Assembly: GCA_964509845.1 (NCBI GenBank)
Contig: CAZDZG010000030.1
Span: 1-12,378, forward strand
Direction: 5' to 3'
DNA length: 12,378 bases
Origin: WYZ-LMO6 sp964509845
Lineage (GTDB): Archaea; Hadarchaeota; Hadarchaeia; Hadarchaeales; WYZ-LMO6
This document shows positions 5,681 through 11,473 of the stretch, one piece after another. Within the stretch, counting starts at the first letter, position 1. Every line of letters begins with the position of its first letter. The position numbers and the translations under genes are program-made. Under the pieces are notes generated by a model. The model was not told the DNA's origin. It did not search any database and worked only from the letters and a program-made list of their open reading frames with translations.

Positions 5681-7010
5681 ATCCAGGCTTTACGCCCTCA
5701 CCCCCATCCTCAGGCTTCTCCCGGAGGTGGAAGTCCCCAAGAGGCACGTTTCCTTCAGGGAGAAGTTTTTCTGGAGCGCCCTGGCCCTTCTCCTCTTCCT
5801 GGTGATGAGCCAGGTCCCGCTCTATGGGGTGGAAAGGCAGACCCAGAGCTTCTTCGGGGCCCTCAGGTATGTGCTGGCCAGTCATGCGGGGAGCATGGTG
5901 GAGCTGGGAATAGGGCCGATCGTCACCGCCGGCATCATCATGCAGCTGCTGGTGGGGGCCAGGCTCATAGCCCTGGACCTCAGGGACAGGGAGGACAGGG
6001 CCCTTTTCACGGGGGCGCAGAAGTTCTTCGCCATCCTCATGGCCCTCTTCCAGGCGGGGGCCCTGGTGATGGGGGGATGGTACACCAGGGGGGGAGGTCC
6101 CCTCCCCATGGAGATGAGGATGGTGGTGCTGGGACAGCTGGTGCTGGGGGCCGTGGTGGTGCTGTACCTGGATGAGCTGGTCTCCAAGTACGGCTTCGGA
6201 AGCGGGATAGGGCTCTTCATCCTCGGCGGGGTGGCCACGGAGGTGGTGTGGCAGGCCTTCTCCCCCTTCAGGTTCGGGGGTGAGATCGTGGGGGCCATAC
6301 CCTTCTTCCTGAGCTCCCTGATCTCCGGGGAACCCCTCTCCGACGCCTTCCTCAGGGGAGGGGCCAACATGCTGGGTGTGGTGGCCACCGTGGCGGTCTT
6401 CCTGGTGGCCGTCTACCTGGAGAGCATGAGGGTGGAGGTTCCCATCGCCTACGGCAGGTTCGGCGGGATAAGGGGAAGGTATCCCCTGAAGCTCATGTAC
6501 ACCTCCGTGATACCCGTGATCCTGGCCATGGCGGTCTTCGCCAACCTCAGGCTCCTGGCCTACTTCGTTTCCCCGCTGCGCTTCATGGAGCCTTACCTGG
6601 ATGCCCCCAGGGGGCTCTCCCAGCTGATGCAGGATCCACTGAGGGCCCTGATTTACTTCCTGCTCCTCGTTTCCCTCTGCGTGGGCTTCAGCGTCCTGTG
6701 GGTCTCGCTGGCGGGGATGGGGCCCAGGGAGGTGGCGGAGAGCCTGGACGAGGCGGGCTTCCTCATCCCCGGCTTCAGGAGGGATGTGAGGGTGATGGAG
6801 CAGATCTTTTCGAGGTACATCGGGGGTCTGGCGGTGCTCAGCGGCCTGCTCATAGGGGTCCTCTCGGCCACGGCGGACTTTTTGGGGGCCCTAGGCTCCG
6901 GAACGGGGATCCTGCTGGCGGTGGGAATTACTTATAGCCTCTACGAGGAGATAGCCAGGGAACGGGTGAGCGAGATGTTCCCGGCCCTCAGGAGGTTCTT
7001 GGGTGAGTGA
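5661..7010 (+). CDS. secY: Preprotein translocase subunit SecY
   Basis: A 449-residue membrane protein forming the channel of the Sec translocon. The N-terminal cytosolic segment has LRLLPEVEVPKRHVSFREK (18-36), typical of archaeal SecY. About ten hydrophobic segments follow. Diagnostic stretches are ELGIGPIVTAGIIMQLL in TM2 (81-97), KYGFGSGIGLFILGG before/in TM5 (176-190), the cytosolic loop and TM7 PIAYGRFGGIRGRYPLKLMY (261-280), and the last TM with ADFLGALGSGTGILLAVGIT (405-424). The ending YEEIARERVSEMFPALRRFL is cytosolic. The ATG at 5661 overlaps L15 by 20 nt and gives an N-terminus of normal length. The next gene is the EMC3-like protein, not the adenylate kinase that follows secY in many euryarchaea. 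Confidence 0.97.
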   Translation: MEAERPKSRLYALTPILRLLPEVEVPKRHVSFREKFFWSALALLLFLVMSQVPLYGVERQTQSFFGALRYVLASHAGSMVELGIGPIVTAGIIMQLLVGARLIALDLRDREDRALFTGAQKFFAILMALFQAGALVMGGWYTRGGGPLPMEMRMVVLGQLVLGAVVVLYLDELVSKYGFGSGIGLFILGGVATEVVWQAFSPFRFGGEIVGAIPFFLSSLISGEPLSDAFLRGGANMLGVVATVAVFLVAVYLESMRVEVPIAYGRFGGIRGRYPLKLMYTSVIPVILAMAVFANLRLLAYFVSPLRFMEPYLDAPRGLSQLMQDPLRALIYFLLLVSLCVGFSVLWVSLAGMGPREVAESLDEAGFLIPGFRRDVRVMEQIFSRYIGGLAVLSGLLIGVLSATADFLGALGSGTGILLAVGITYSLYEEIARERVSEMFPALRRFLGE

Positions 7011-7857
7011 GGTGCAGGGTGCCCAGGCGGCCGCTCCTCCCCCCAGGAGGGGGAAGTGGCCGGAGGTGGCGGCTTTCGCGATCCTCGTCCTGCTTCTGGG
7101 CTCCATCCTCTGGGCCATCCTCGCCCACCGCGCCAGCACCCCAGCCAAGGAGATGCTGGAAAGGGTGGATCAGGCCCTGATCTCCCTGAGGCACGGGAGC
7201 GAGAGCGGGGCCAGGGCCCAGCTGGAGAGGGCCAGGGAAGGCTACCTCTCCCTGAGGGGGCCGCTGGAGAACCTGGATCCGGAGCTGGACAACAGGATCC
7301 TGGCCTCCTTCGACAACCTCCTCCCCTCCCCCTCCGAGAGGGGCATCCTCTCCCTGCGCTCCCTGCTGGAGGAGGGAACTTCAAGGATGGGGCTGGAGGT
7401 CCCCCTGGCCTACTCCCGGGCCACCCTCCTCGTCCTCCTCCTTTCCCTCCTCTTTTCCCTCCTGGTCACCCTCCTCAACCGAAGGATGGTGGACTGGGAG
7501 AAGGTCAGGAGGATGAGGCAGGAGGTGTCGGCCTGGCAGGCCGAGCTGAGGGAGGCACAGCGCAGGAAGGATTTCAAGAAGGTGCACAAGATGATGGCGG
7601 AGCAGGGGCGCATCCTGGCCCTGCAGGGGGAGATGATGAGGGAGAGCCTGCGCCCCACCCTCGTTTATCTCTTCCCCTGGCTCCTCCTCTGGGCCCTCCT
7701 GAGCAGGCTTTACTCGGGATGGGTGATGGCCTGGCTCCCCTTCTCCCTCCCCCTCCCCTTCTTCGGGGAATGGTCCTCCTGCGGGTTCGTGGGGTGGCTC
7801 TTTATAACCTACTTCGTGTTTTCTCATCTCTGGAGAAGGATCCTGATAGGTGATTGA
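7003..7857 (+). CDS. EMC3/YidC-like (DUF106, Oxa1 superfamily) membrane protein with N-terminal extension, GTG start
   Basis: A 284-residue integral membrane protein. Hydrophobic segments lie at about 21-41, 140-158, 219-236 and 260-277. Between the second and third is a charged, probably coiled-coil helix (about 160-216, RRMVDWEKVRRMRQEV through FKKVHKMMAEQGRI), followed by LRPTLVYLFPWLLLW. A transmembrane helix, a cytosolic coiled coil and then two transmembrane helices is the core of archaeal DUF106/Ylp1 proteins, relatives of YidC, Get1 and EMC3 that insert membrane proteins. Its place directly after secY fits. Odd here is the extra first membrane helix plus about 95 residues of mostly helical sequence before the core. 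The GTG at 7003 overlaps the secY stop by 8 nt; a GTG at 7012 is an alternative start. The family call is fairly sure; the insertase role is inferred from the family. Confidence 0.85.
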   Translation: MSEVQGAQAAAPPPRRGKWPEVAAFAILVLLLGSILWAILAHRASTPAKEMLERVDQALISLRHGSESGARAQLERAREGYLSLRGPLENLDPELDNRILASFDNLLPSPSERGILSLRSLLEEGTSRMGLEVPLAYSRATLLVLLLSLLFSLLVTLLNRRMVDWEKVRRMRQEVSAWQAELREAQRRKDFKKVHKMMAEQGRILALQGEMMRESLRPTLVYLFPWLLLWALLSRLYSGWVMAWLPFSLPLPFFGEWSSCGFVGWLFITYFVFSHLWRRILIGD

Positions 7858-7858
7858 G

Positions 7859-8107
7859 GTGCCCCAGCGGAGGCTAAGGACGGGCAGCGTGAGGAGGGTG
7901 GCCCGCAGGCTCCCGGGAGGGGAGTCCGTCGTTCGCTACGAGAGGAGGAAGGGGGGAACGCCCAGGTGCGGAAGGTGCGGACGCCCCCTCCCCGGCCTTC
8001 CCCCGGACTGGAGGAGGCTTCCGGCCTCCTCCAGGAAGGCCAACAGGCCCTTCTCCAACCTCTGCTGCAGGTGCTCCAGGGAGGCCCTGAAGGAGCGCCT
8101 CTGGTAG
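7859..8107 (+). CDS. rpl34e: 50S ribosomal protein L34e (eL34), GTG start
   Basis: An 82-residue basic protein: MPQRRLRTGSVRRVARRLPG, then SVVRYERRKGGTPRCGRCGR. A CxxC at C37/C40 and a second at C69/C72 (with an extra Cys at 70) form the zinc-binding site of archaeal eL34. The ending KANRPFSNLCCRCSREAL is conserved. The GTG at 7859 is chosen over GTG 7850 because family members begin Met-Pro, and because AGGTGAT at 7848-7854 then lies in front as the ribosome site instead of within the start. It begins 1 nt after the EMC3-like stop. Archaeal-specific neighbours (cmk, L14e, cbf5) follow in the usual euryarchaeal order. Confidence 0.94.
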   Translation: MPQRRLRTGSVRRVARRLPGGESVVRYERRKGGTPRCGRCGRPLPGLPPDWRRLPASSRKANRPFSNLCCRCSREALKERLW

Positions 8108-8112
8108 GGAGC

Positions 8113-8652
8113 TTGCTCGTCGCCATAAGCGGTGACCACGGTGCCGGAAAGAGCACGGTCGCCAGGGAGCTGGCCAGGCGTCTTGGCCTGAGGCATGTTT
8201 CGGCGGGGGAGATCTTCAGGCGCATGGCGGAGGAAAGGGGGATGAGCCTCAAGGAATTCTCGGAGTATGCGGAGAGGCATCCGGAGGTGGACAGGGAGAT
8301 AGACCGGAGGCTGGCGGAGGTGGAGGGGGAGGCGGTGGTGGACGGGAGGCTGGCGGGGTGGATGGTGAGGAAGGCGGACCTGAGGGTGCTCCTCACCGCC
8401 CCGCTGGAGGTCAGGGTGAGGAGGATAGCCGAGAGGGAGGGGAGGGAGCTGGAGGAGGTGAGGGAGGAGACACTGGCGAGGGAGAGGAGCGAGAGGAAAC
8501 GGTTTAAAAAGCTCTATGGGATAGACATAGATGACCTCTCCCCCTTCGATCTCGTGATAAACACCTCCAGGCTGGGGGTGGAGGAAGAGGTGGAGCTCCT
8601 GGAGGGGCTGATCAGGAGGAGGAAGGATGGAAGTGGGAAGGGTGTGCGTTAA
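8113..8652 (+). CDS. cmk: Cytidylate kinase (archaeal type), TTG start
   Basis: A 179-residue P-loop kinase that phosphorylates CMP/dCMP with ATP in pyrimidine nucleotide supply. The Walker A motif GDHGAGKS is at residues 7-14 directly after the first strand (MLVAIS). The segment HVSAGEIFRRMAEERGMSL is the NMP-binding part. VVDGRLAGWM (76-85) and the lid region RERSERKRFKKLYGIDIDDL (123-142) match archaeal CMK, as does FDLVINTSRL. The TTG at 8113 puts the P-loop at the normal distance from the N-terminus; earlier in-frame starts lie within L34e. It lies 5 nt after L34e, and its last 26 nt overlap L14e. Confidence 0.93.
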   Translation: MLVAISGDHGAGKSTVARELARRLGLRHVSAGEIFRRMAEERGMSLKEFSEYAERHPEVDREIDRRLAEVEGEAVVDGRLAGWMVRKADLRVLLTAPLEVRVRRIAEREGRELEEVREETLARERSERKRFKKLYGIDIDDLSPFDLVINTSRLGVEEEVELLEGLIRRRKDGSGKGVR

Positions 8653-8875
8653 GGTGGCGGGGAAGGAAGCGGGGAGGAGGTGCGTGGTGGTGGAGGTGCT
8701 GGACGACACCTATGTGGTGGTGGTGGGGAAGGGTGTGAAGAGGAGGAGGTGCAACGTGAAGCACCTGGAGCCCACCCCCCTCAAGCTGGATCTCCCGCCG
8801 GGTGCCGACGACGGGCAGGTGATAAGGCTTCTGGAGGAGGCCCTCTCCGGCCAGGCCCAGGGGACCGGGTCTTGA
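8627..8875 (+). CDS. rpl14e: 50S ribosomal protein L14e (eL14)
   Basis: An 82-residue protein with a KOW/SH3-like fold: MEVGRVCVKVAGKEAGRRCV, then VVEVLDDTYVVVVGKGVKRR and RCNVKHLEPTPLKLDL. These are the conserved features of archaeal eL14 (about 80-95 residues). The ATG at 8627 starts 26 nt inside the end of cmk and is the only start giving the family N-terminus. The alternating-strand pattern and the CNVKHLEPT segment are diagnostic. Its TGA stop overlaps the TTG of cbf5 (TTGA). Confidence 0.94.
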   Translation: MEVGRVCVKVAGKEAGRRCVVVEVLDDTYVVVVGKGVKRRRCNVKHLEPTPLKLDLPPGADDGQVIRLLEEALSGQAQGTGS

Positions 8876-9858
8876 AGGAGCCCCCCTTCCTCGTCCAGAG
8901 GGAAACGCTGGTAAGGGCGGAGGATGTGACGGACGAGAGGTGGGGCTGTCCTCCCGACAGGCGCCCCATCAGGGAGCACCTGAGGCTCGGCTTCCTCAAC
9001 CTGGACAAGCCCGTGGGCCCCACCTCCCACGAGGTGGTCTCCTGGGTGAAGGTGATCATGGAGAGGAAGAAAGCCGGTCACTCCGGCACCCTGGATCCGG
9101 CGGTGAGCGGTGTCCTTCCGGTGGCCCTGGAGGATGCCACCAAGGTGCTTCAGGCCCTCCTCCCGGCGGGAAAGGAATACGTATGCCTGCTGCACCTGCA
9201 CGGGGAGGTTCCCGACGGCAGGCTGGAGGAGGTGATAGGGGAGTTCGAGGGGGAGATATACCAGAGGCCACCCATGAGGGCGGCGGTCAGGAGGAAGCTG
9301 AGGAAGAGGAGGATCTACTACGTGAGGATCCTGGAGAGGGAGGGGAGGAACGTCCTGCTCAGGGTGGGTTGCGAGGCGGGCACCTACCTGAGGAAGTTCT
9401 GCTTCGACCTGGGGCTGGCGCTGGGGTGCGGGGCCCACATGAGGGAACTGAGGAGGGTGAGGACGGGTCCCTTCACCGAGGACGATACCCTGGTGAAGCT
9501 CCAGGACGTGGCCGATGCCTATGCCTTCTGGAAGGAGGAGGGGGAGGAGAAGTGGCTGAGGAGGACGGTGCTGCCGGTGGAGGCAGCGGTTTCCCACCTG
9601 CCCAAGCTGGTGATAAGGGATGGGGCGGTGGACGCCCTGTGCCATGGGGCGGCCCTGGCGGCCCCGGGGGTGCTGAGGGTGGACACCGGGATCTCGCCGG
9701 GGGACCTGGTGGCGGTGATGACCCTAAAGGGCGAGCTGGTGTGCCTGGCCAGGGCCATCCAGACCTCCAGGCAGATCTACGAGGCGGATCACGGGCTGGT
9801 GGCCAAGCCGGTCAGGGTGATCATGTCGCCCGGGACCTACCCCAGGAAGTGGAAGTGA
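8872..9858 (+). CDS. cbf5: tRNA/rRNA pseudouridine synthase Cbf5 (TruB family, archaeal), TTG start
   Basis: A 328-residue catalytic subunit of the archaeal H/ACA RNP (with Nop10, Gar1, L7Ae), which converts uridine to pseudouridine in rRNA; it can also act on tRNA U55. The TruB motif GFLNLDKPVGPTSHEVV spans 40-56. The catalytic loop HSGTLDPAVSGVLPVAL has the nucleophile Asp75. Conserved KEYV (Tyr103) and GTYLRK (Arg174) follow. A C-terminal PUA domain runs from about 242 to 318 (VDTGISPGDLVAVMTLKGEL is part of it). About 330 residues is normal. The TTG at 8872 overlaps the L14e stop; longer in-frame starts back to 8680 lie inside L14e. It is the last gene of this operon segment. Confidence 0.95.
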   Translation: MKEPPFLVQRETLVRAEDVTDERWGCPPDRRPIREHLRLGFLNLDKPVGPTSHEVVSWVKVIMERKKAGHSGTLDPAVSGVLPVALEDATKVLQALLPAGKEYVCLLHLHGEVPDGRLEEVIGEFEGEIYQRPPMRAAVRRKLRKRRIYYVRILEREGRNVLLRVGCEAGTYLRKFCFDLGLALGCGAHMRELRRVRTGPFTEDDTLVKLQDVADAYAFWKEEGEEKWLRRTVLPVEAAVSHLPKLVIRDGAVDALCHGAALAAPGVLRVDTGISPGDLVAVMTLKGELVCLARAIQTSRQIYEADHGLVAKPVRVIMSPGTYPRKWK

Positions 9859-9865
9859 GGGATCG

Positions 9866-9895
9866 GCTCCCGGCCTGGGAGCTGGAGGCGGCTCC
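9866..9895 (+). other. Two short tandem hairpins after cbf5, possible 3'-end signal
   Basis: GCTCCC (9866-9871) pairs perfectly with GGGAGC (9877-9882) over a 5-nt loop. GGAG (9884-9887) pairs with CTCC (9892-9895) over a 4-nt loop. They start 7 nt after the cbf5 stop. A short T-run (TTTT, 9915-9918) follows, where archaeal polymerase might terminate. In a sequence this GC-rich, short stems occur by chance, so the terminator reading is tentative. Confidence 0.3.
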
Positions 9896-9910
9896 TGGAC
9901 CTGGGGGGAT

Positions 9911-9920
9911 AGACTTTTAC
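9911..9920 (+). promoter_or_regulatory. Possible TATA-like element of tRNA-Ser
   Basis: AGACTTTTAC is the only A/T-rich tract in the 87-nt spacer. It lies about 26-35 nt before the tRNA 5' end, the usual distance for an archaeal TATA box. The match to a TATA consensus is poor, and the same T-run could instead end the cbf5 transcript. Confidence 0.3.
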
Positions 9921-9945
9921 TTCATCCCGCGGAGAGAGGTGGACC

Positions 9946-10033
9946 GCCGGGGTAGCCTAGCCAGGTAAGGCGCACGCCTGGAGAGCGTGTGACCCTTTGG
10001 GTCGCGAGGGTTCAAATCCCTCCCCCGGCGCCA
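9946..10033 (+). tRNA. tRNA-Ser(GGA), complete, CCA encoded
   Basis: A full class II cloverleaf is visible. The acceptor stem GCCGGGG (9946-9952) pairs with CCCCGGC (10023-10029) in seven G:C pairs. The D arm is GCC...GGC with AGCCAGGTAA in the loop. The anticodon stem CACGC/GCGTG holds the loop CTGGAGA with anticodon GGA at 9980-9982 (Ser, UCC/UCU). The long variable arm has a 5-bp stem GACCC-TTT-GGGTC, as serine tRNAs need. The T arm is GAGGG-TTCAAAT-CCCTC, followed by discriminator G and an encoded CCA. No intron is present. A small hairpin (AGCCC 10033-10037 with GGGCT 10042-10046) lies just downstream. Confidence 0.96.
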
Positions 10034-10051
10034 GCCCGGTGGGGCTAGGTC

Positions 10052-10058
10052 TTATAAG
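10052..10058 (+). promoter_or_regulatory. TATA box of the S13-S4-S11-rpo3 operon; leaderless start likely
   Basis: TTATAAG is a close match to the archaeal TATA consensus. Its centre is about 27 nt before the S13 ATG at 10082, so transcription would begin at or within a few bases of the start codon. The sequence between (TTTCGGCTTTAAAGTTTTCC) has no Shine-Dalgarno match. Together these point to a leaderless mRNA. A second weak element, TTTAAAG at 10066-10072, is too close to the ATG to drive it. Confidence 0.7.
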
Positions 10059-10081
10059 TTTCGGCTTTAAAGTTTTCCGAA

Positions 10082-10570
10082 ATGGCCGAGTTCAGGCACA
10101 TCGTCAGGGTGGTGTACAAGGACCTGCCGGGCAACAAGCCCGTGCAGTGGGCCCTGGCCGAGCTGAAGGGAGTGGGCCCCTCCTTCGCCAGGGCGGCGGC
10201 CCTGGCCGTGGGGGTGAACCCCTCGGAGAAGCTGGGGGCCCTGGACGAGGAGACCGTGAAGAAGCTGGAGGACGTGCTCAAGAATCCCCTCAAATATGGC
10301 TTCCCCCCCTGGATGCTCAACCGAAGGAAGGATTATGAGACGGGGAAGGACCTGCACCTGCTGGGACCGGAGCTGGACATGGCGGTGCAGGGGGACATCG
10401 GGCTGGAAAAGAAGATCAGGAGCAGGAGGGGCATAAGGCACGAGCTGGGTCTTCCGGTGAGGGGACAGAGGACCAGGACCACGGGAAGGAAGGGCATGAC
10501 GGTCGGGGTGAAGAGGAAGGAAACGAGGATCAAGGAGGAGGCGAAGGAGAAGAAGAAGGAAAAGGGGTGA
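10082..10570 (+). CDS. rps13: 30S ribosomal protein S13 (uS13)
   Basis: A 162-residue protein with the archaeal/eukaryal S13 features: FRHIVRVVYKDLPGNKPVQW near the N-terminus, then ALAELKGVGPSFARAAAL (helix-turn-helix-like H2TH region). IRSRRGIRHELGLPVRGQRT and RTTGRKGMTVGVKRK give the conserved C-terminal rRNA/tRNA-contacting part. A Lys/Glu-rich tail (EEAKEKKKEKG) extends it past the usual ~150 residues. uS13 sits in the 30S head and contacts the P-site tRNA and the central protuberance. It is the first gene of the alpha-type operon and has its own TATA box and no ribosome site. Confidence 0.97.
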   Translation: MAEFRHIVRVVYKDLPGNKPVQWALAELKGVGPSFARAAALAVGVNPSEKLGALDEETVKKLEDVLKNPLKYGFPPWMLNRRKDYETGKDLHLLGPELDMAVQGDIGLEKKIRSRRGIRHELGLPVRGQRTRTTGRKGMTVGVKRKETRIKEEAKEKKKEKG

Positions 10571-10574
10571 GGGG

Positions 10575-11078
10575 TTGAAGAGGCAGAGGAAGAAATACAG
10601 CAAGCCGCGCCATCGGTGGGACAAGGCCAGGATGGATGCGGAGGATGCCCTGATGAGGAAGTACGGCCTGAAGAGGAAGAGGGAGATATGGAGGATGGCG
10701 GCCATCCTCAGGGGATGGAGGAGACAGGCGAGGAGGCTCCTGGCCCTGACCGGAAAGCAGGCGGAGCTGGAGACCGGGCAGCTGCTGGACAGGCTGAGGA
10801 AGTTCGGTCTGGTGGGGGAGAACGCCACCCTTGACGACGTGCTCAGCCTCACGCTCGAGGACGTGCTGGAAAGGAGGCTCCAAACGATCCTCTACCGGAA
10901 GGGACTGGCCAGGACGCCCCGTCAGGCCAGGCAGCTCATCGTGCACGGGCACGTCACCATAGGGGGGAGGAAGGTTAGGGTGCCGAGCTATCTGGTCTCG
11001 CTGGAGGAGGAGGAGAAGGTGGGGTGCTCCCTTCCGGTATCCGTCCCGGTCCAGCCGGAGGCGGGGGGTGAGGGATGA
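10575..11078 (+). CDS. rps4: 30S ribosomal protein S4 (uS4), TTG start
   Basis: A 167-residue basic protein. The N-terminus MKRQRKKYSKPRHRWDKARM and the stretch EDALMRKYGLKRKREIWRMA are archaeal uS4 features. The S4 RNA-binding domain covers about 103-150 (LERRLQTILYRKGLARTPRQ, then ARQLIVHGHVTIGGRKV). It initiates assembly of the 30S body and binds the 16S 5' domain. The usual archaeal length is 160-185. The TTG at 10575 is the only start that keeps the conserved N-terminus; GGTGAGGGG precedes it directly. It overlaps S11 by 4 nt (ATGA). Confidence 0.96.
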   Translation: MKRQRKKYSKPRHRWDKARMDAEDALMRKYGLKRKREIWRMAAILRGWRRQARRLLALTGKQAELETGQLLDRLRKFGLVGENATLDDVLSLTLEDVLERRLQTILYRKGLARTPRQARQLIVHGHVTIGGRKVRVPSYLVSLEEEEKVGCSLPVSVPVQPEAGGEG

Positions 11079-11473
11079 GCGAGTCGAAGGGAGGGAAGTG
11101 GGGAGTGGCCCACATCTACTCTTCCTTCAACGATACCATCATCCACATCACCGACCTCACGGGAGCGGAGACCATCTCCAGGAAATCGGGGGGTATGGTG
11201 GTCAGGAGCGACAGGGAGGAGGCCTCTCCCTACGCAGCCATGCAGGCGGCGACCAAGGCGGCGGAGGAGGCCATGGAGAAGGGTATAGTGGGGGTGCACA
11301 TCAAGGTGAGGGCCCCCGGGGGGAGCGGGCCCCGAACGCCCGGGCCCGGGGCGCAGGCGGCCATCAGGGCCCTGGCCAGGGCCGGGCTCAAGATCGGGAA
11401 CATAGAGGATGTGACCCCCATCCCTCACGACGGAACCAAGAGGAAGGGGGGAAGGAGGGGGAGGAGGGTCTGA
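11075..11473 (+). CDS. rps11: 30S ribosomal protein S11 (uS11)
   Basis: A 132-residue protein with strong uS11 signatures. GVAHIYSSFNDTIIHITDLT lies near the N-terminus, ASPYAAMQAATKAAEEAMEK in the middle, and VRAPGGSGPRTPGPGAQAAI is the conserved Gly/Pro loop. The ending DVTPIPHDGTKRKGGRRGRR is basic and binds 16S rRNA. It lies on the 30S platform near the E site. Length is usual for archaea (about 130). The ATG overlaps the S4 stop by 4 nt, with GGCGGGGGGTGAGGG upstream as the ribosome site. Confidence 0.97.
   Translation: MSESKGGKWGVAHIYSSFNDTIIHITDLTGAETISRKSGGMVVRSDREEASPYAAMQAATKAAEEAMEKGIVGVHIKVRAPGGSGPRTPGPGAQAAIRALARAGLKIGNIEDVTPIPHDGTKRKGGRRGRRV

Noticed and set aside
8680..8871. 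Longer cbf5 start inside L14e
   Set aside because: The added residues are the out-of-frame translation of L14e; the TTG at 8872 gives the normal family length.
8940..9968. 342-codon + strand frame over cbf5 running into tRNA-Ser
   Set aside because: It is out of frame with cbf5, Gly/Glu/Pro-rich, and ends inside a well-folded tRNA.
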